64,000 nt of DNA, taken from Liriodendron chinense (lineage: Eukaryota > Streptophyta > Magnoliopsida > Magnoliales > Magnoliaceae). The DNA is taken from assembly GCA_003013855.2 (NCBI GenBank), contig ML058493.1, forward strand, positions 1,984,001 to 2,048,000. The letters are read 5' to 3'. A program made the position numbers and the translations under genes. Each line of letters starts with the position of its first letter. Position 1 is the first letter of the stretch. Positions 11,776-23,260 of this stretch are shown one piece after another. The notes beneath the pieces were generated by a model. That model ran no database searches. It was given only the letters and a program-made list of their open reading frames with translations, and was not told where the DNA came from.

Positions 11776-12010
11776 GGCACCTTCTTCTGCTTTCTTTCTT
11801 CTTTTCTCTGACTTCTTTCTTTCATTCTTTGACGCTTAGCCCCTTTGATCTTCTTTGCTTCTAACTAGTATCTTTAAGTCTTCAATTGATGCTTCCTCTC
11901 TCTCATCCCTACAATCACAAATCCATGCATTTTTTTAGTCTATAAACCATAACAACAAGCATAATGAGTGATGAATTGGGGTTAGAATATGCGCAATTAA
12001 GAGCTCAACA

Positions 12011-12724
12011 TTTCTCTCTCCTAATTTACATTTAAACGTTAGACCTAAATGGACTTGACTTGACGCAGTGACTTGAATCAATTGAGTTGATTCAGTTGAT
12101 CGATTTAAAGATTTTCTTTCTTTTTTATCTTAACCAGATATTGAACTTGGATACAACTTAGTTCGACTTGTCAAACAATTAAGCAACTTGGTTCCTCTCT
12201 CCCTCTCAATTTTCTCTTGTTTCTTCTCTTTCTCGCATATTTTTCTCTTATTCTTTTTCACTCTAGTTATATGTGTCTAATCTTTCCTATGCTAGGGTTT
12301 ATATAGGCTTATTAGGTTTTCTAAGAGCATTTCAGAACATGCTTAAGTAACGCATTAATTTAATTTGGATTTAAGAGCTAGAAAATTAGTCCCTACCGCC
12401 ATGTTTTGTTTAAATGCTAATCCCAGCATGTATTATGGTTTATTGATTTATTTTTCACGATTGAAGGCTGACATTGTGGTCCATCTAATGGACATTTCAG
12501 ATTTCAAATTGGCATTTTTTCTAATATCTAATGGTGGCAGTTGATTGCCAAGAAGAAAATTGACTGTTAATGATATATTCTTATTTGATGGGTTTCTTGA
12601 TTTTTTAAAGCCTCTAGACGATTCAGAAGGACTAAGGGTAACTTGTAAATATGAAGAATTAAAGCTTCCCATCTTTTTCTTTGGTGGATTCTTAGTTATA
12701 GTCTCTTGGGTGTCGCATGCTCAT
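12011..12724. other. Flanking DNA between two elements, no gene
   Basis: TTTCT at 12011-12015 is the right TSD of the previous element. The remainder is AT-rich with CT-rich runs and GACTTG/TTGAGT motifs like those in plant LTR U3 regions. It may be part of an older LTR split by the two insertions, but I cannot identify it. Confidence 0.4.
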
Positions 12725-14161
12725 TGTTGAGCTCTTAATTGTGCATATTCTAACCCCAATTCATCACTCATTATGCATGCTTTTCATGATTTAAAGACTA
12801 ATCTAATGCATGGATTTGTGATTGTAGGAATGAGAAGGAGACTTCACCAATTCATGGTTAAAAGAGTCACTTTATATGCATTGAAGATCAATATAACAAG
12901 TGACAAAAGGTGGAGGAAAGAAGAAGAAAGAAAGAGAAGAAAATATGGAAAAGCTGTCCCAAGACCTGTCTCAAGACCTGTCCCAAGACCGGTCGCCAAA
13001 CAGGTTTACGTAGTTAGACCGGTCGCCAGACCGGTCGATCGACTGGTCGAGATGAGTCCAGAGAAACATAACTTGCTGGACTATTTTTGAGGTTTTGAGA
13101 CCGGTCGTTTATAAGCTTAGACCGGTCGTCAGCGTAATAGAGCTTGTCCGTGAAGCTCCGATTTTCTCTGTGTAATTACGTGATTTCTTGTACAATCTGG
13201 AATCTTCCGCTCCAACTAATAAAAGGCCACCTCCACTCTCTTCCTAGGGCATCTAGCAACGTGGGGAGCAAAAGATTCAAGACCTAGGAAGCTTCCTAGC
13301 CTCCTACAACTAGTTTTCTTCTTCTTTTAGTTCTAGTTCTAGTTTTGTTTTTAATATGATTTTCATTAGGCTAATCTCTTACCTAGAGCTAAGAGGTGAA
13401 TCTTACAGTTTTCTTAGATTGTTTAATTCGTTTTATTGGTTTCAAGTTGGATTTCTATTGAAGAACAATGGTTTGAAGTTTAAATAAAGTTCTAAGTAGT
13501 TTTTCTTAATCTTATGATGACTCATGGATGTTTAGAAGAATTACTTGAGTTCTTAACTGTTTTGAGTTATTATAGACCTGTATGATCTGAGGAATTGGAT
13601 TCAATACGCTCTAGACACATGATCCTCATGTGGGAACTTCATGCAAAAGGTCTATTTTTCTGGAATTTCTGAAGTATGTGAGATTGTGTATGTGATTTGG
13701 ATCAAGTTCAAATCATGATCTAGTTTTATCTTGTGACAGGATTTAATGATGATTATGGTTGTGATCTTAACCTATTGGAATTGAGACTGACCTATGCAAT
13801 TGAGTGTGCTCAAGTCCTAGCTTGCATTGAGAGAATCATGTACATGAATCATACATGTGACAGATTAATTGTTTTAACTGCTCTATTATTCGACTAGATA
13901 GAACTTAATTTCGATTCTAGTTGAGAAAGTGAGAAACTATAGCGAATTATGCATCTAAGGAGAGCTATAAGTGGATCCTTGATGCTTTAGTTATCTTTTC
14001 ATTATCAAATTTTCTATTTTATGTTCAAAACCAATTTCACAAACCTCTTAAGATTCTAGTTATTAGGATAGTTTGAATGTTTATTTCCTTCCCTATGGAT
14101 CGACCTCAGTCTTACCGAGATTATTACTACATCGCAGCCTTGCACTTGAGGCGAGCGAACA
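12725..14161 (+). repeat. 5' LTR of the acidic-ORF element
   Basis: 1437 bp, TGTTGAGC...GCGAACA. The U3 palindrome array (GACCGGTCG and CAAGACCTGTC variants) is at about 12956-13130, and a mutated TATA (TAATAAAAGG) at 13217-13226. Confidence 0.9.
12956..13130. repeat. GACCGGTC-type palindrome array
   Basis: Repeats of CAAGACCTGTC, GACCGGTCGCC and GGTCGATCGACTGGTCG upstream of the TATA-like site at 13217. The 3' LTR copy (about 17398-17545) lacks roughly 40 bp of it. Confidence 0.8.
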
Positions 14162-14167
14162 AGTTTT

Positions 14168-14185
14168 TGGCGCCGTTGCCGGGGA
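14168..14185 (+). other. tRNA-Asp primer binding site
   Basis: TGGCGCCGTTGCCGGGGA, seven bases after the LTR end, complementary to the 3' end of plant tRNA-Asp as known for Athila elements. It is the best-preserved PBS in the window. Confidence 0.88.
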
Positions 14186-14547
14186 AGAGGTTAAACGGTT
14201 CTAATTGTTCTAGTAGGTATAGAGTAGTCTTAGTTAGGTAGGATTTTCAGCTTTTCTAGAAGTAGTTTTCTGATTTTTATATATATATATATTACTAACA
14301 ATTTTCTGTTTTTGTATTTTGTAGGAACTTAGTTGTTGACATAGTTCTCACTTCCACGAGTAACATCTCCCCATCTCCCCTTCTTCTTTTTGTTTTTTTT
14401 TCTAGATTTGGACTGTTTCAACTTCTTATAATTTCATTATGAATGATTGGACGGGTGGATTGTCTAAATACCTTTTGGAAGATGAGAGGTCGAACCAAAT
14501 AAAAAAATCATTATGATTGGAACCATTACAAGCATGAATATTTTTCT

Positions 14548-15036
14548 ATGACTCAATCTACTTCTAATACTCCCCCACGTAAGACCTTGCGAGATTACCG
14601 AAATGACAACAATGTGCATAACTTTTCGCCAGGTAAGACAATGGGAGAGTATTAGAAAGAAATGAATAATGTTCCACCAGTTAGGACAATGTATTATCAC
14701 TTGTTTGGCTACAAATATCAACAACTATCTAATAGCACAACATATGACATGCATAATCCTAATAGGTGGGAGCATCAAAATTTCAATTTGGGAGACGAGC
14801 CAACTATGGATGCCAACAATTATCCTCAAGAGTTTCTTTCTCATGAACCACAACTGACACGAACTCTTGAGGATACGCTGCGAGAGTTTATGGAAATAAC
14901 TGAGCAATGCATACAAAACCTCTCGCCATCTCAAAATCCTGAACCCAACATTGGGAACACCGAATCAATCCCCAGCAATGAGGAGGATGAGGCTATCCAA
15001 GCCCAACCCTCTTCCGATTTAATGATAAACTTTTAG
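14548..15036 (+). pseudogene. Gag-derived ORF of the non-autonomous element, one internal stop
   Basis: Read from MTQSTSNTPPRKTLRDYR at 14548, the frame is interrupted by TAG at about 14653 and continues (MNNVPPVRTMYYHLFGYKYQQ...) to 15036. The segment NPNRWEHQNFNLGDE...LEDTLREFMEITEQCIQNL resembles the post-capsid part of Athila gag (compare NPxWRNHPNFSW...LEExLxEF in the element at 8.4-9 kb). Capsid core and zinc knuckle are absent. Function unknown; it may be only a relic. Confidence 0.55.
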
Positions 15037-15110
15037 AGGATGTAGATCTCATTGATCCCAACATTACCATCGATTATGGTGAATCAACTATCTCTTTTAG
15101 CTATTCCGAT

Positions 15111-16046
15111 TTGAATGATGAAGAGATTTCAAGGACGGTTGACGAACCCGAGAAATCTACAAAATCTGAAAGTGATAGCTTGATTAACCACAATGAGGGT
15201 TCAATGGATGATTGTGAGTCCATGATTTCTTCTTCTAAAGGGCCGAATGATTATGAGTTGGCGGAAGATATTCTTGCTAGAGAGATGACCGAAGTAGATC
15301 TCTCTGAGTCCTCCCACCAACATAACATGACCAATTCTATTGTGGAAGATCTTCCTTTGACTGAAAATTTTGTTTCTTTGGATGATGTGGTGGCACAATC
15401 TGAAATTTTAGATCAACCAATGTTAGATGATGTGCTTACCACTGAATCTGAAAAAGTTTCTTTGGAAGACCTCCCCTCTATAGAGGAGGAATTCATTGTT
15501 ATTGAAACAGACTTTCCTCAATCACTTAGGGAGAACGAGGACCCTTCATCCGACTCTCTCGATTTCCTAGAGGAATGCATGACCCACCCCTATGATCTGG
15601 ATGATGAGATGATTAAGGAGTTGGATAGTTTGTTAGACATGGTGTTGGTGCCTGAAGAACACCATTTCACTGATTTACACTCTTTACCATTGTTTGTGGA
15701 AGCATCATGCAATTCTGAATTTGTGGAGGAGACAACCCAAACTGAAAAATACTTAATGAATGTCTCTCCACCATCACGGGTTCTTCAACCCAATGTAAAT
15801 TCTGATTGGGAGCACCCGTTTTTAATCAATTACAACCCAATTCAGAACTTGAAGAGATATTTTTTTTCTGCTCTTATCTCCTCCTTACATGCGTGTGGTG
15901 CACACTATGATTGGATCTTAATAAAGAAACGCACCTATGCTTACATTCGAGCAGGACTTTGGATGGTCCTCATGAGAAACCTATTGCAATTCATGAAGAT
16001 CCTACTCAAATTTGATCATGTAGTCGATCAGACTAATCTATGGTAG
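15111..16046 (+). CDS. Acidic ORF of unknown function in a non-autonomous LTR element
   Basis: A 311-residue frame without stops, unusual in this decayed window. It is strongly acidic, with clusters such as DDCESM, LEDLPSIEEEFIVIE and DEPEKSTKSESDS, and contains no protease, RT or integrase motif. The last 80 residues (SDWEHPFLINYNPIQNLKRY, later LWMVLMRNLLQFMKILLKF) resemble the tail after protease in the element at 7.1-8.4 kb. Most of the frame is therefore probably derived from the gag-pro linker, with the middle replaced or diverged. I do not recognise a family. It could be non-coding sequence that happens to stay open. Confidence 0.5.
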   Translation: MNDEEISRTVDEPEKSTKSESDSLINHNEGSMDDCESMISSSKGPNDYELAEDILAREMTEVDLSESSHQHNMTNSIVEDLPLTENFVSLDDVVAQSEILDQPMLDDVLTTESEKVSLEDLPSIEEEFIVIETDFPQSLRENEDPSSDSLDFLEECMTHPYDLDDEMIKELDSLLDMVLVPEEHHFTDLHSLPLFVEASCNSEFVEETTQTEKYLMNVSPPSRVLQPNVNSDWEHPFLINYNPIQNLKRYFFSALISSLHACGAHYDWILIKKRTYAYIRAGLWMVLMRNLLQFMKILLKFDHVVDQTNLW

Positions 16047-17161
16047 GTAGGTAGGTTAGGATTTCTTTCTACATTTAGGATTGAACAAGTCTCATCGAGA
16101 CAATGGAAGATGCTAGAATTGATCAACTTGCTACCTCAGGTACTCTCGTTCTCACTCTCCTTTGTTTTATGTCATTGCTTTCATGTCATGCATATTGCAT
16201 ATCTTATTACATTGAGGACAATGTAAATTTTGGTTGGGCGGTGAGAGATTCCTTAGATGAATCTACTAGCTTTTGTGACATTTCGAGCAATTATGTAGAA
16301 ATTTTTTGATTTTTCTGAAAATTCAAAACTCCTTTGGAAAATCGCATTTATATGCACTTGGGATGTCGTAAGTATGAAAGGAAGAAAGATGTAGTGAGAT
16401 GATTTTGAAACTCCTAAAGGACTTGTAACATGATGGTTTTCTAATTGGATTTCCCTATTGATTTGATTGATAGAAATATTGAAACACTTTTACTCCTAGT
16501 TCACGTTACACGATTCTCATGTTTTGAAAGGATTATGTGGAATTTTGGATTAGTTAAGTTTGGATTTGATGTGTTGAGAAACTAAGCCGGTGTACTTTGT
16601 CCATCCTTGTCCATGGGAAAATAACGAAAGATATGGATTTCTAAAAATCCTATCTAATGAAAAAGAAAACGGAAAGGAAGGATGAAAATATGGGAATGAT
16701 AGAGAATATGGTGAAAAATTCCGAAAAGGGCTACCTATTACCAACCAGGGGATGGTCTACCCATAACCAAAGTCGAAAATAGGACGTAGTGTGAAAGTCG
16801 TCGGAAGGACGGTAAGGCAAATTCCTGTCATAGGCTTGTTGTTGATCTATACACCATTGAATCCATACCTTAGCTAATTCATGAAGAAGGTAACCCTGGA
16901 AATCCATGAGATGAGCATTCACTGAGCACACTAGGTTAATTTGTTTGGATCCTTCTATTTATCAATCAATCAGCGAGAATTTCATACGAACACTTGTTAT
17001 GTTTTTTGAAGTTTAAGGTCTCAACTTCTATCACTCACTTTTATTGATTTTTGTACTTGCATGTCTTGGAATGTATAGAAACATAGTTTCCGAAGAAGAG
17101 TTGGGTTTTAGAGAATGAAACTTGTTTCACGCATGTTTTGCTTTGGACTAGCAAATTGTTA
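16047..17161 (+). other. Non-coding region before the PPT
   Basis: It contains the phrase ACATTGAGGACAATGTAAAT at 16211, typical of the region between the last ORF and PPT of Athila/Tat elements. Near the end GTTTTGCTTTGGACTAGCAA matches the same place in the 4.26-12.01 kb element. No domain. Confidence 0.65.
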
Positions 17162-17172
17162 GTTGGGGGGTG
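17162..17172 (+). other. Polypurine tract
   Basis: GTTGGGGGGTG immediately precedes the TGTTGAGC start of the 3' LTR. Confidence 0.8.
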
Positions 17173-18572
17173 TGTTGAGCTCTTAATTGTGCATATTCTA
17201 ACCCCAATTCATCACTCATTATGCATGCTTTCATGATTTAAAGACTAATCTAATGCATGTATTTGTGATTGTAGGAATGAGAAGGGGACTTCACCAATTC
17301 ATAGTTAAAAGAGTCACTTTATATGCATTGAAGATCAATATAACAAGTGACAAAAAGTGGAGGAAAGAAGAAGAAAGAAAGAGAAGAAAATATGGAAAAG
17401 CTGTCCCAAGACCTGTCTAAAGACCTGTCCCAAGACCGATCGCCAGACAAGTCAAGATGAGTCCAGAGAAATATAGCTTGCTGGACAGTTTTTGAGGTTT
17501 TGAGACTGGTCGTGCGACTGGTCGTTCATGAGCTTAGACCGGTCGTCAGCGTAACAGAACTTGTCCATGAATCTCCAATTTTCTCTGCGCAATTGCGTGA
17601 TTTCTTGTACAATCTGGAATATTCCCCTCTAACTTATAAAAGGCCACCTCCACTCTCTTCCTAGGGCATCTAGCAACGTGGGGAGCAAAAGATTCAAGAC
17701 CTAGGAGGCTTCCTAGCCTCCTACAACTAGTTTTCTTCTTCTTTTAGTTCTAGTTTTGTTTTTAATATGATTTTCATTAGCTAATCTCTTACCTAGAGCT
17801 AAGAGGTGAACCTTACAGTTTTCTTAGATTGTTTAATTCGTTTTATTGGTTTTAAGTTGGATTTCTATTGAAGAACAATGGTTTGAAGTTTAAATAAAGT
17901 TCTAAGTAGTTTTTCTTAATCTTATGATGGCTCATGGATGTTTAGAAGAATTGCTTGAGTTCTTAACTGTTTTGAGTTATTCTAGACCTGTATGATCCGA
18001 GGAATTGGATTCAATACGCTCTAGACATATGATCCTCATGTGGGAACTTCATGCCAAATGTCTATTTTTCTGGAATTTCTAAAGTATGTGAGATTGTGTA
18101 TGTGATTTGGATCAAGTTCAAATCATGATCTAGTTTTATCTTGTGACAGGATTTAATGATGATTATGGTTGTGATCTTAACCTATTGGAATTGAGACTGA
18201 CCTATGCAATTGAGTGTGCTCAAGTCCTAGCTTGCATTGAGAGAATCATGTACATGAATCATACATGTGATAGATTGATTGTTTCAACTGCTCTATTATC
18301 CGACTAGATAGAACTTAATTTCGATTCTAGTTGAGAAAGTGAGAAACCATAGCGAATTATGCATCTAAGGAGAGTTATAAGTGGATCCTTGATGCTCTAG
18401 TTATCTTTTCATTATCAGATTTTCTATTTTATGTTCAAAACTAATTTCACAAACCTCTTAAGATTCTAATTATTAGGATATTTTGAATTGTTTACTTCCT
18501 TCCCTGTGGATCGACCTCGGTCTTACCGAGATTATTACTACATCGCAGCCTTGCACTTGAGACAAGCGAACA
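17173..18572 (+). repeat. 3' LTR of the acidic-ORF element
   Basis: 1400 bp. TATAAAAGG is intact at 17635-17643. It differs from the 5' LTR by a deletion in the palindrome array and scattered substitutions. Ends GCGAACA at 18572. Confidence 0.9.
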
Positions 18573-18689
18573 ATCATTTACTAGTAAACTGGTGAGAAAA
18601 ATAGAATTTAAACAATCTTCAGATCATGTTTTGAAATTGACTAACATAAATGGGTCCCACATTTATGAGTGACTTAGATTTTATTAGGT

Positions 18690-19466
18690 CTTCATGCTAT
18701 AAAAGGACACCTCCACACTCTTCCTAGGAGCATTCGCAACTCCTTCAATTAGAGTTTTTATGATTTTTCTATGCTTTCAAGTGGTTTTTCTTTTGTTTTT
18801 AGTTCAAGTATGACAATGCTTGGCTAGAACCTCTTACCTAGGGCTAAGAGGTGAAGCTTGTAGCTAGTTTTCATGTAGAATTCGTTGATTCAAGTACTTT
18901 ACTTAAAGTTTGAATTTTTAAAGTTCTAGTTTGAATAAAGTTGGTATTTTTGGATGTTTTATGAGAGTTCATGTACTTCGGACATGAATTCCTTGCAATT
19001 CTCTGAGATGGCCATGTTTTGATTGATTAGATTCGAGTTGTAGTAACCCTAGTGCATGCCACAGTCTCTTAGCATGCCTGTTACTTCGAAGGCTATATGT
19101 TTGAATTCTATATGCTTCATTAGAACTAGAATCTTATTTTCTAACTTAAGTGGGATTGTTTGTGTTTGAATGTGTAATCTTCCAACTAGATGAGAGATAG
19201 AATTTCGAATCTAGTTATGTTTATTCTTGCATGAATAAATTCATATGGGACTACTACAAGTGGATCCTTGAGGCCTTCGTTCCATTAATTATCAGATTTT
19301 TCTTTAAGTTGGTGTTTTCCTTAATTCTTAAATTTGATTTCAAAATTGTTGAGATTGAAGTTACTGGAAGAGTTTGAATTCGTTTACCTTAATTCCTTGT
19401 GGATAAACCTCGGTCTTACCAAGAATTATTACTACATCGCAGCCTTGCATTTGAGGCGAACGAACA
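18690..19466 (+). repeat. Partial plus-strand Athila-type LTR (TATA to terminus)
   Basis: From TATAAAAGG (18698-18706) to the terminus CGAACGAACA at 19466 it matches, in inverted orientation, the LTR at 24984-26321. Sequence left of the TATA (18573-18690) does not match that LTR's U3, so the LTR is truncated or its U3 is chimeric. Its terminal base sits exactly on the break in the minus-strand integrase frame that follows. Confidence 0.75.
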
Positions 19467-20454
19467 CGTTTTCCCGAAAAAAAGATGAAGTCGGGAATTG
19501 TACAAGAGTACCTTTTGGCCTTCATGGAAATTCTTTCGAAAAATGTGTTTGTCATGAAAGGCTTTCATCCTATTCTTGTAAATCCTCGAGTTCTCATAAG
19601 CATCAATCCAGATCTCGTTAAGCTCATTCAATTGGAGTTTGCGAAGCGAGCTAGCCTTGTCAATGTCGAAGTTCAATGCCCGAATTACCTAATAGGCTTT
19701 GTGTTCAAGCTCCACGGGCAAGTGGCAAGCTTTCCTATAGACTTGTCTGGAGACATTCCAATGGGAGTCTTATAAGTGGTATAGTGAGCCCAAAGAGCAT
19801 CTACTGATCTCAGCGACCAATCTTTGCGATCCGGCTTCACCGTCTTCTTCAAAATCTGTTTAATTTTCCTATTGAAAATTTCAGCTTGCCCACTTGTCTA
19901 TGGGTGGTATGGGGTACTGACTTTATGCGTAATGCCATATTTCTTCATTAAGGCTTCGAAAGGCCTATTGCAAAAGTGAGAGCCACCATCACTTATGATG
20001 GCTCGAGGCGTTCTAAATCTGAAAAGTATGTTTTCTTTAAGGAACTTTAGAACTGTGCGATAATCGTTGGTTTTACATGGAATAGCCTCTATCTACTTGG
20101 ACACATAATCTACGACAAGCAATATGTAGACATGTTCAAAAGATGACGGGAATGGTCCCATGAAATCGATGCCCCAACAATCAAAGACTTCAAGATGTTG
20201 AATTGGGTTGAGAGCATCATATTCCGATGGGACAATCCTCCTAGATTTTGACAACGCTTACATGCTTTGCAAAACTCGTGGGTGTCTCTAAACAAGGTAA
20301 GCCAATAAAAACCACATTGTGGAATTTTTGTAATAGTTTTCTTGGCGAAAAAATGACCCCCACATGCTTGACTATGATAAAGGGAGATGGCAGAATTTTT
20401 TTCGTCATCAGTGACACATCTCCTAATTATTTGATCTAGAAAATATTTAAACAT
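19467..20454 (-). pseudogene. Integrase, truncated
   Basis: The HHCC zinc-binding N-domain is readable (H-SQACGG-H ... C-KA-C-KRCQ, about 20250-20400). The catalytic core follows, with GIDFMGPFP (Asp, about 20166), ISDGGSH (Asp, about 19996) and SGQAEI (Glu, about 19881); all three DDE residues are present. An in-frame TAG precedes the Glu motif (PYHP-stop-TSGQAEI), most simply a C-to-T change in a Gln codon. The C-terminal domain starts (KAFHDKHI, VLLYNSRLHLF) but stops at the LTR junction at 19466/19467. Confidence 0.82.
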
Positions 20455-21084
20455 TAGAGGTTCTTCCTAGAAAAAATTGCGTACTTCCCTTAGAAATTTT
20501 CATTTATCTTGTGCAGTCTAATGAGTCAGCATCGCACCCATGGAAAGATAGTTTGCTATATCAGCATACCATGGTGGGTGCATAGCAACAAAGAGTTGCT
20601 CATCAGGGAATGAGTCCTCAATAGATGACTCGTCAATGGAATCAGGTAAAACTAGGCATGATAGATGATCCGCCACCAGGTTCTCTACTCCCTTCTTATC
20701 TTTGATCTCTAAGTCGAATTCCTAAAGGAGTAGGATCCATCTTAGCAATTAGGGCTTAGCATCCTTTTTAGAAAGAAGATGTTTCAGCGTCGCATCATTC
20801 GTGTAAATGATGACTTTAGATCCTATCAAGTAAAGCCTGAATTTGTCCAAGGCAAAAACAACAGCTAGGAGTTCTTTCTCCGTAGTTGAGTAATTAACTT
20901 GGGCTGGATTTAAGGTCCTACTCGCATAGTAGATAACGTGGGTCTTTTTATTCTTCTTTTGGCTTAACATCACCCCAATAACATAATCGCTTGCATCGCA
21001 CATCAACTCAAAAGGAATGGACCAATCCGGTGGTTGCATGATAGGTACGGTTGTCAACATGTCCTTTAGCTTTGAAAAAGCCAA
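20455..21084 (-). pseudogene. RNase H domain (and RT connection)
   Basis: A 111-residue frame (21084-20749) starts AFSKLKDMLTTVPIMQPPDW and contains FELMCDASDYVIGVMLSQ (first catalytic Asp), then YSTTEKELLAVVFALDKFR (catalytic Glu), the standard Ty3/gypsy RNase H signature. It degrades the RNA strand during cDNA synthesis. The third Asp is visible in YTNDATLKHLL. The frame stops at 20749, and the linker to integrase is decayed. Confidence 0.8.
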
Positions 21085-22000
21085 TTGACATTCGGTGCTG
21101 CACTCAAATTGATTTTCCTTTTAAAGAATGTTGTATAAAATCCTAGAAATATGGTTGAAATCCTTTATGAACCTTCTATAAAAACCGGCGTGTCCAAAGA
21201 AAGACCGCACATCGCGAATGCTTTTGGGTGGTGGTAGATTAGATATAATGTCGATTTTGGCCCGACCCACCTCTATTCCATTGGAAGAGATAATATGTCC
21301 AAGGACTATTCCTCTTTGTACCACGAAATGTCACTTTTTCCAGTTTAAGACAAGGTTCTTCTCCTCGCACCTCGTCAAGACTGATTTTAAGTGATTGAGG
21401 CACTCATCGAATGTGCAACCAAAAATAGAAAAATTATCCATGAATACCTCGAGAAATTCACCCACCATGTCTGAGAAAATACTCAACATGCATCATTGGA
21501 ATGTAGTGGGCACATTACATAGTCCGAATGGTATCCTTCGGTATGGGAAGGTGCCAAACGAGCATGTAAAGGTAATCTTCTCTTGGTCTTCTGGGGCTAT
21601 CTCAATTTGATTGTAGCCGGAATAACCATCTAGGAAGCAATAATAGGAGTGACCCGCTAACCTCTCTAAAATTTAATCCATGAATGGGAGAGGGAAGTGG
21701 TCCTTCCTAGTGACCGTGTTTAACTTCTGATAATCTATGCACATACGCAACCGGTGGTCACTCTAGTCGATATAAGCTCGTTATTGGCGTTCTCTACAAT
21801 GGTAACATCAAACTTCTTAAGGACAACTTGGGTAGGACTCACCCATTGGCTATCGGAGATGGGGCAAATGATACCCGCATCTACTAGCTTTAACACCTCG
21901 ACCTTGATAACCTCCATCATGTTTGGATTTAACCTCCTTTGAGGTTGTCTAGTTATTTTTGCATTTTCTTCGAGGTGTATACAGTGAGTACAAACCCTTG
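21085..22000 (-). pseudogene. Reverse transcriptase with YMDD-box mutation
   Basis: Visible motifs in order: LVDAGIICPISDSQWVSP, FLDGYSGYNQIE (about 21601-21640), then the catalytic box reading FMDN instead of the family's FMDD (Asn codon AAT, 21433-21435), then GIVLGHIISSNGIEV and SFFGHAGFYRRFIKDF. One of the two metal-binding Asp residues of the box is lost, and several stops break the frame, so the enzyme is dead. Confidence 0.82.
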
Positions 22001-22339
22001 AGGTCCACTATTGTCCAACCTATGGCTCCCCTATGTTCTTTGAGTAGCTCAATCAGCTTGAGCTCTTTGTCTTTTCCTATGTGAGAGGCTATGACAACCG
22101 AAAATGTTTCCTCTTGACCCAAATATACATATTTAAGCTCGGATGGTAAAGTAAGGTCAAGCTTCGACGGTTTGATATTAGACGGTGGAGGCTTTGATGT
22201 GGTTGGAGGCAATTTTTCAAAATGAGGCCTCCACCGGCTAATATCAACTACCGGTTTCTCACTACTCAATGCTTGCACAATATCACACAAAATGGGATCT
22301 TTGGAATTTTCAAAGTGTACCAAGCATGTTTTCAAATTT

Positions 22340-23260
22340 TTGAGTGGTTTAAGTTGGAAGAGCTCCTCTTCTTCAAAGGATTCGAGCATGTTTACCTCGA
22401 AGAGCTCATCATCCTCCTCATTCCTTTGCTTTTTACACATATGGAACACGTTCACCTCCAATGTCATATTCCTAAAAGACAATTGCATCACCCCATTCTA
22501 GCAATTTATAATTGCGTTTGATGTAGCCAAGAATGGGCAGCCTAAAATCACCGGTATTTGAGTGCTAGTATCCATAACTAGTTGCGTGTCGAAGACGATA
22601 AAATCCACCAGGTAGTAGAATTTGTTGACTTGGACCAATACATCCTCAACCATCCATCTTGGTACACGGATGGATCGATCAGCGAGTTACAATGTGGTTT
22701 TAGTGGGTTTTAATTCACCAAGACCCAATTGCTCGTATATTGAGTACGGGATTAAGTTTACGCTTACCCTCAAATCTAGCAATGCACGCTCAATCCCGTA
22801 ATTGCCAGTGATACATGAGATTGTGGGACTATCGGGATCCTTGTATTTTGGGGGGAGTCTTTTGGGTGAGAATGGCACTCACTTGCTCATTAAGAAAGGC
22901 CTTTTATTGCACATTATATTTACGTTTGGTTGTGCATAGGTCTTTTAGAAATTTCGCATAAGAAGGAATTTGTTTAATGGCATCAAGCAATGGAATGTTA
23001 ATCTTGACTTGTTTGAAAGCCTTTAAAATATCATGAGAGTTTGGAAGAGGTTTTGGAGCTACCAATCTCGAAGGGAGTGGTGCTATGGGCTTGTGAATGC
23101 GTTCCGTTTCTTATGGGGCTAAGTTAGGTCCATCCTCATTCTCAGAAATTACCGGATCATTAGGCTTGTCGGCCTTCACCTGAATAGATTTGTCCACTTG
23201 TTTACCACTTCTAAGAGTATTGATTGATTTTGCTTGCTCCACATGTTGGTTGGAGAGGTT
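22340..23260 (-). pseudogene. Athila-type protease, broken
   Basis: The linker INTLRSGKQVDK-like start lies near 23220 and the core GNYGIERALLDLRVSVN at about 22750-22800, followed by YEQLGLGELKPTKTTL. The catalytic Gly position is Arg (codon AGG, 22768-22770) and the next residue is Val instead of Ala. Stops interrupt the frame repeatedly, and a segment down to about 21950 links it to RT. Confidence 0.75.

Larger units (their letters stand above)
4257..12010 (-). mobile_element. Complete non-autonomous Athila-like Ty3/gypsy element (gag-pro only)
   Basis: On the minus strand the element runs 5' LTR (12010 to 10467), PBS, gag, protease, about 1.1 kb of non-coding DNA, PPT and 3' LTR (5874 to 4257). 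The LTRs run TGTTGAGC...GCGAACA, and the outermost two bases of the left LTR (4257-4258) are AA instead of TG. The PBS matches the 3' end of tRNA-Asp, as in the Athila group. No RT, RNase H or integrase is present in the 4.6-kb internal region, so mobility would have required proteins in trans. The gag has a homopolymer frameshift and stops. Confidence 0.85.
10467..12010 (-). repeat. 5' LTR of the gag-pro Athila-like element
   Basis: 1544 bp. Starts TGTTGAGC and ends GCGAACA on the minus strand, next to the PBS. TATAAAAGG lies at 11427-11435. The palindrome array at about 11540-11775 is shorter than in the partner LTR. R/U5 shares the block CCTCTTAGCCCTAGCTAAGAGG (an inverted repeat) with the other Athila-type LTRs in the window. 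Confidence 0.9.
12725..18572 (+). mobile_element. Complete non-autonomous Athila-like element with an acidic ORF and no protease or pol
   Basis: LTR (12725-14161), PBS (14168-14185), 3.0-kb internal region, PPT (17162-17172), LTR (17173-18572). Flanks read CTCAT and ATCAT, a near-perfect 5-bp target duplication. The internal region holds two gag-derived or unidentified open frames and no protease, RT or integrase. The LTR termini and PBS are the same as in the autonomous Athila-like element at 19.5-26.3 kb, which suggests mobilisation in trans by that group. Confidence 0.88.
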
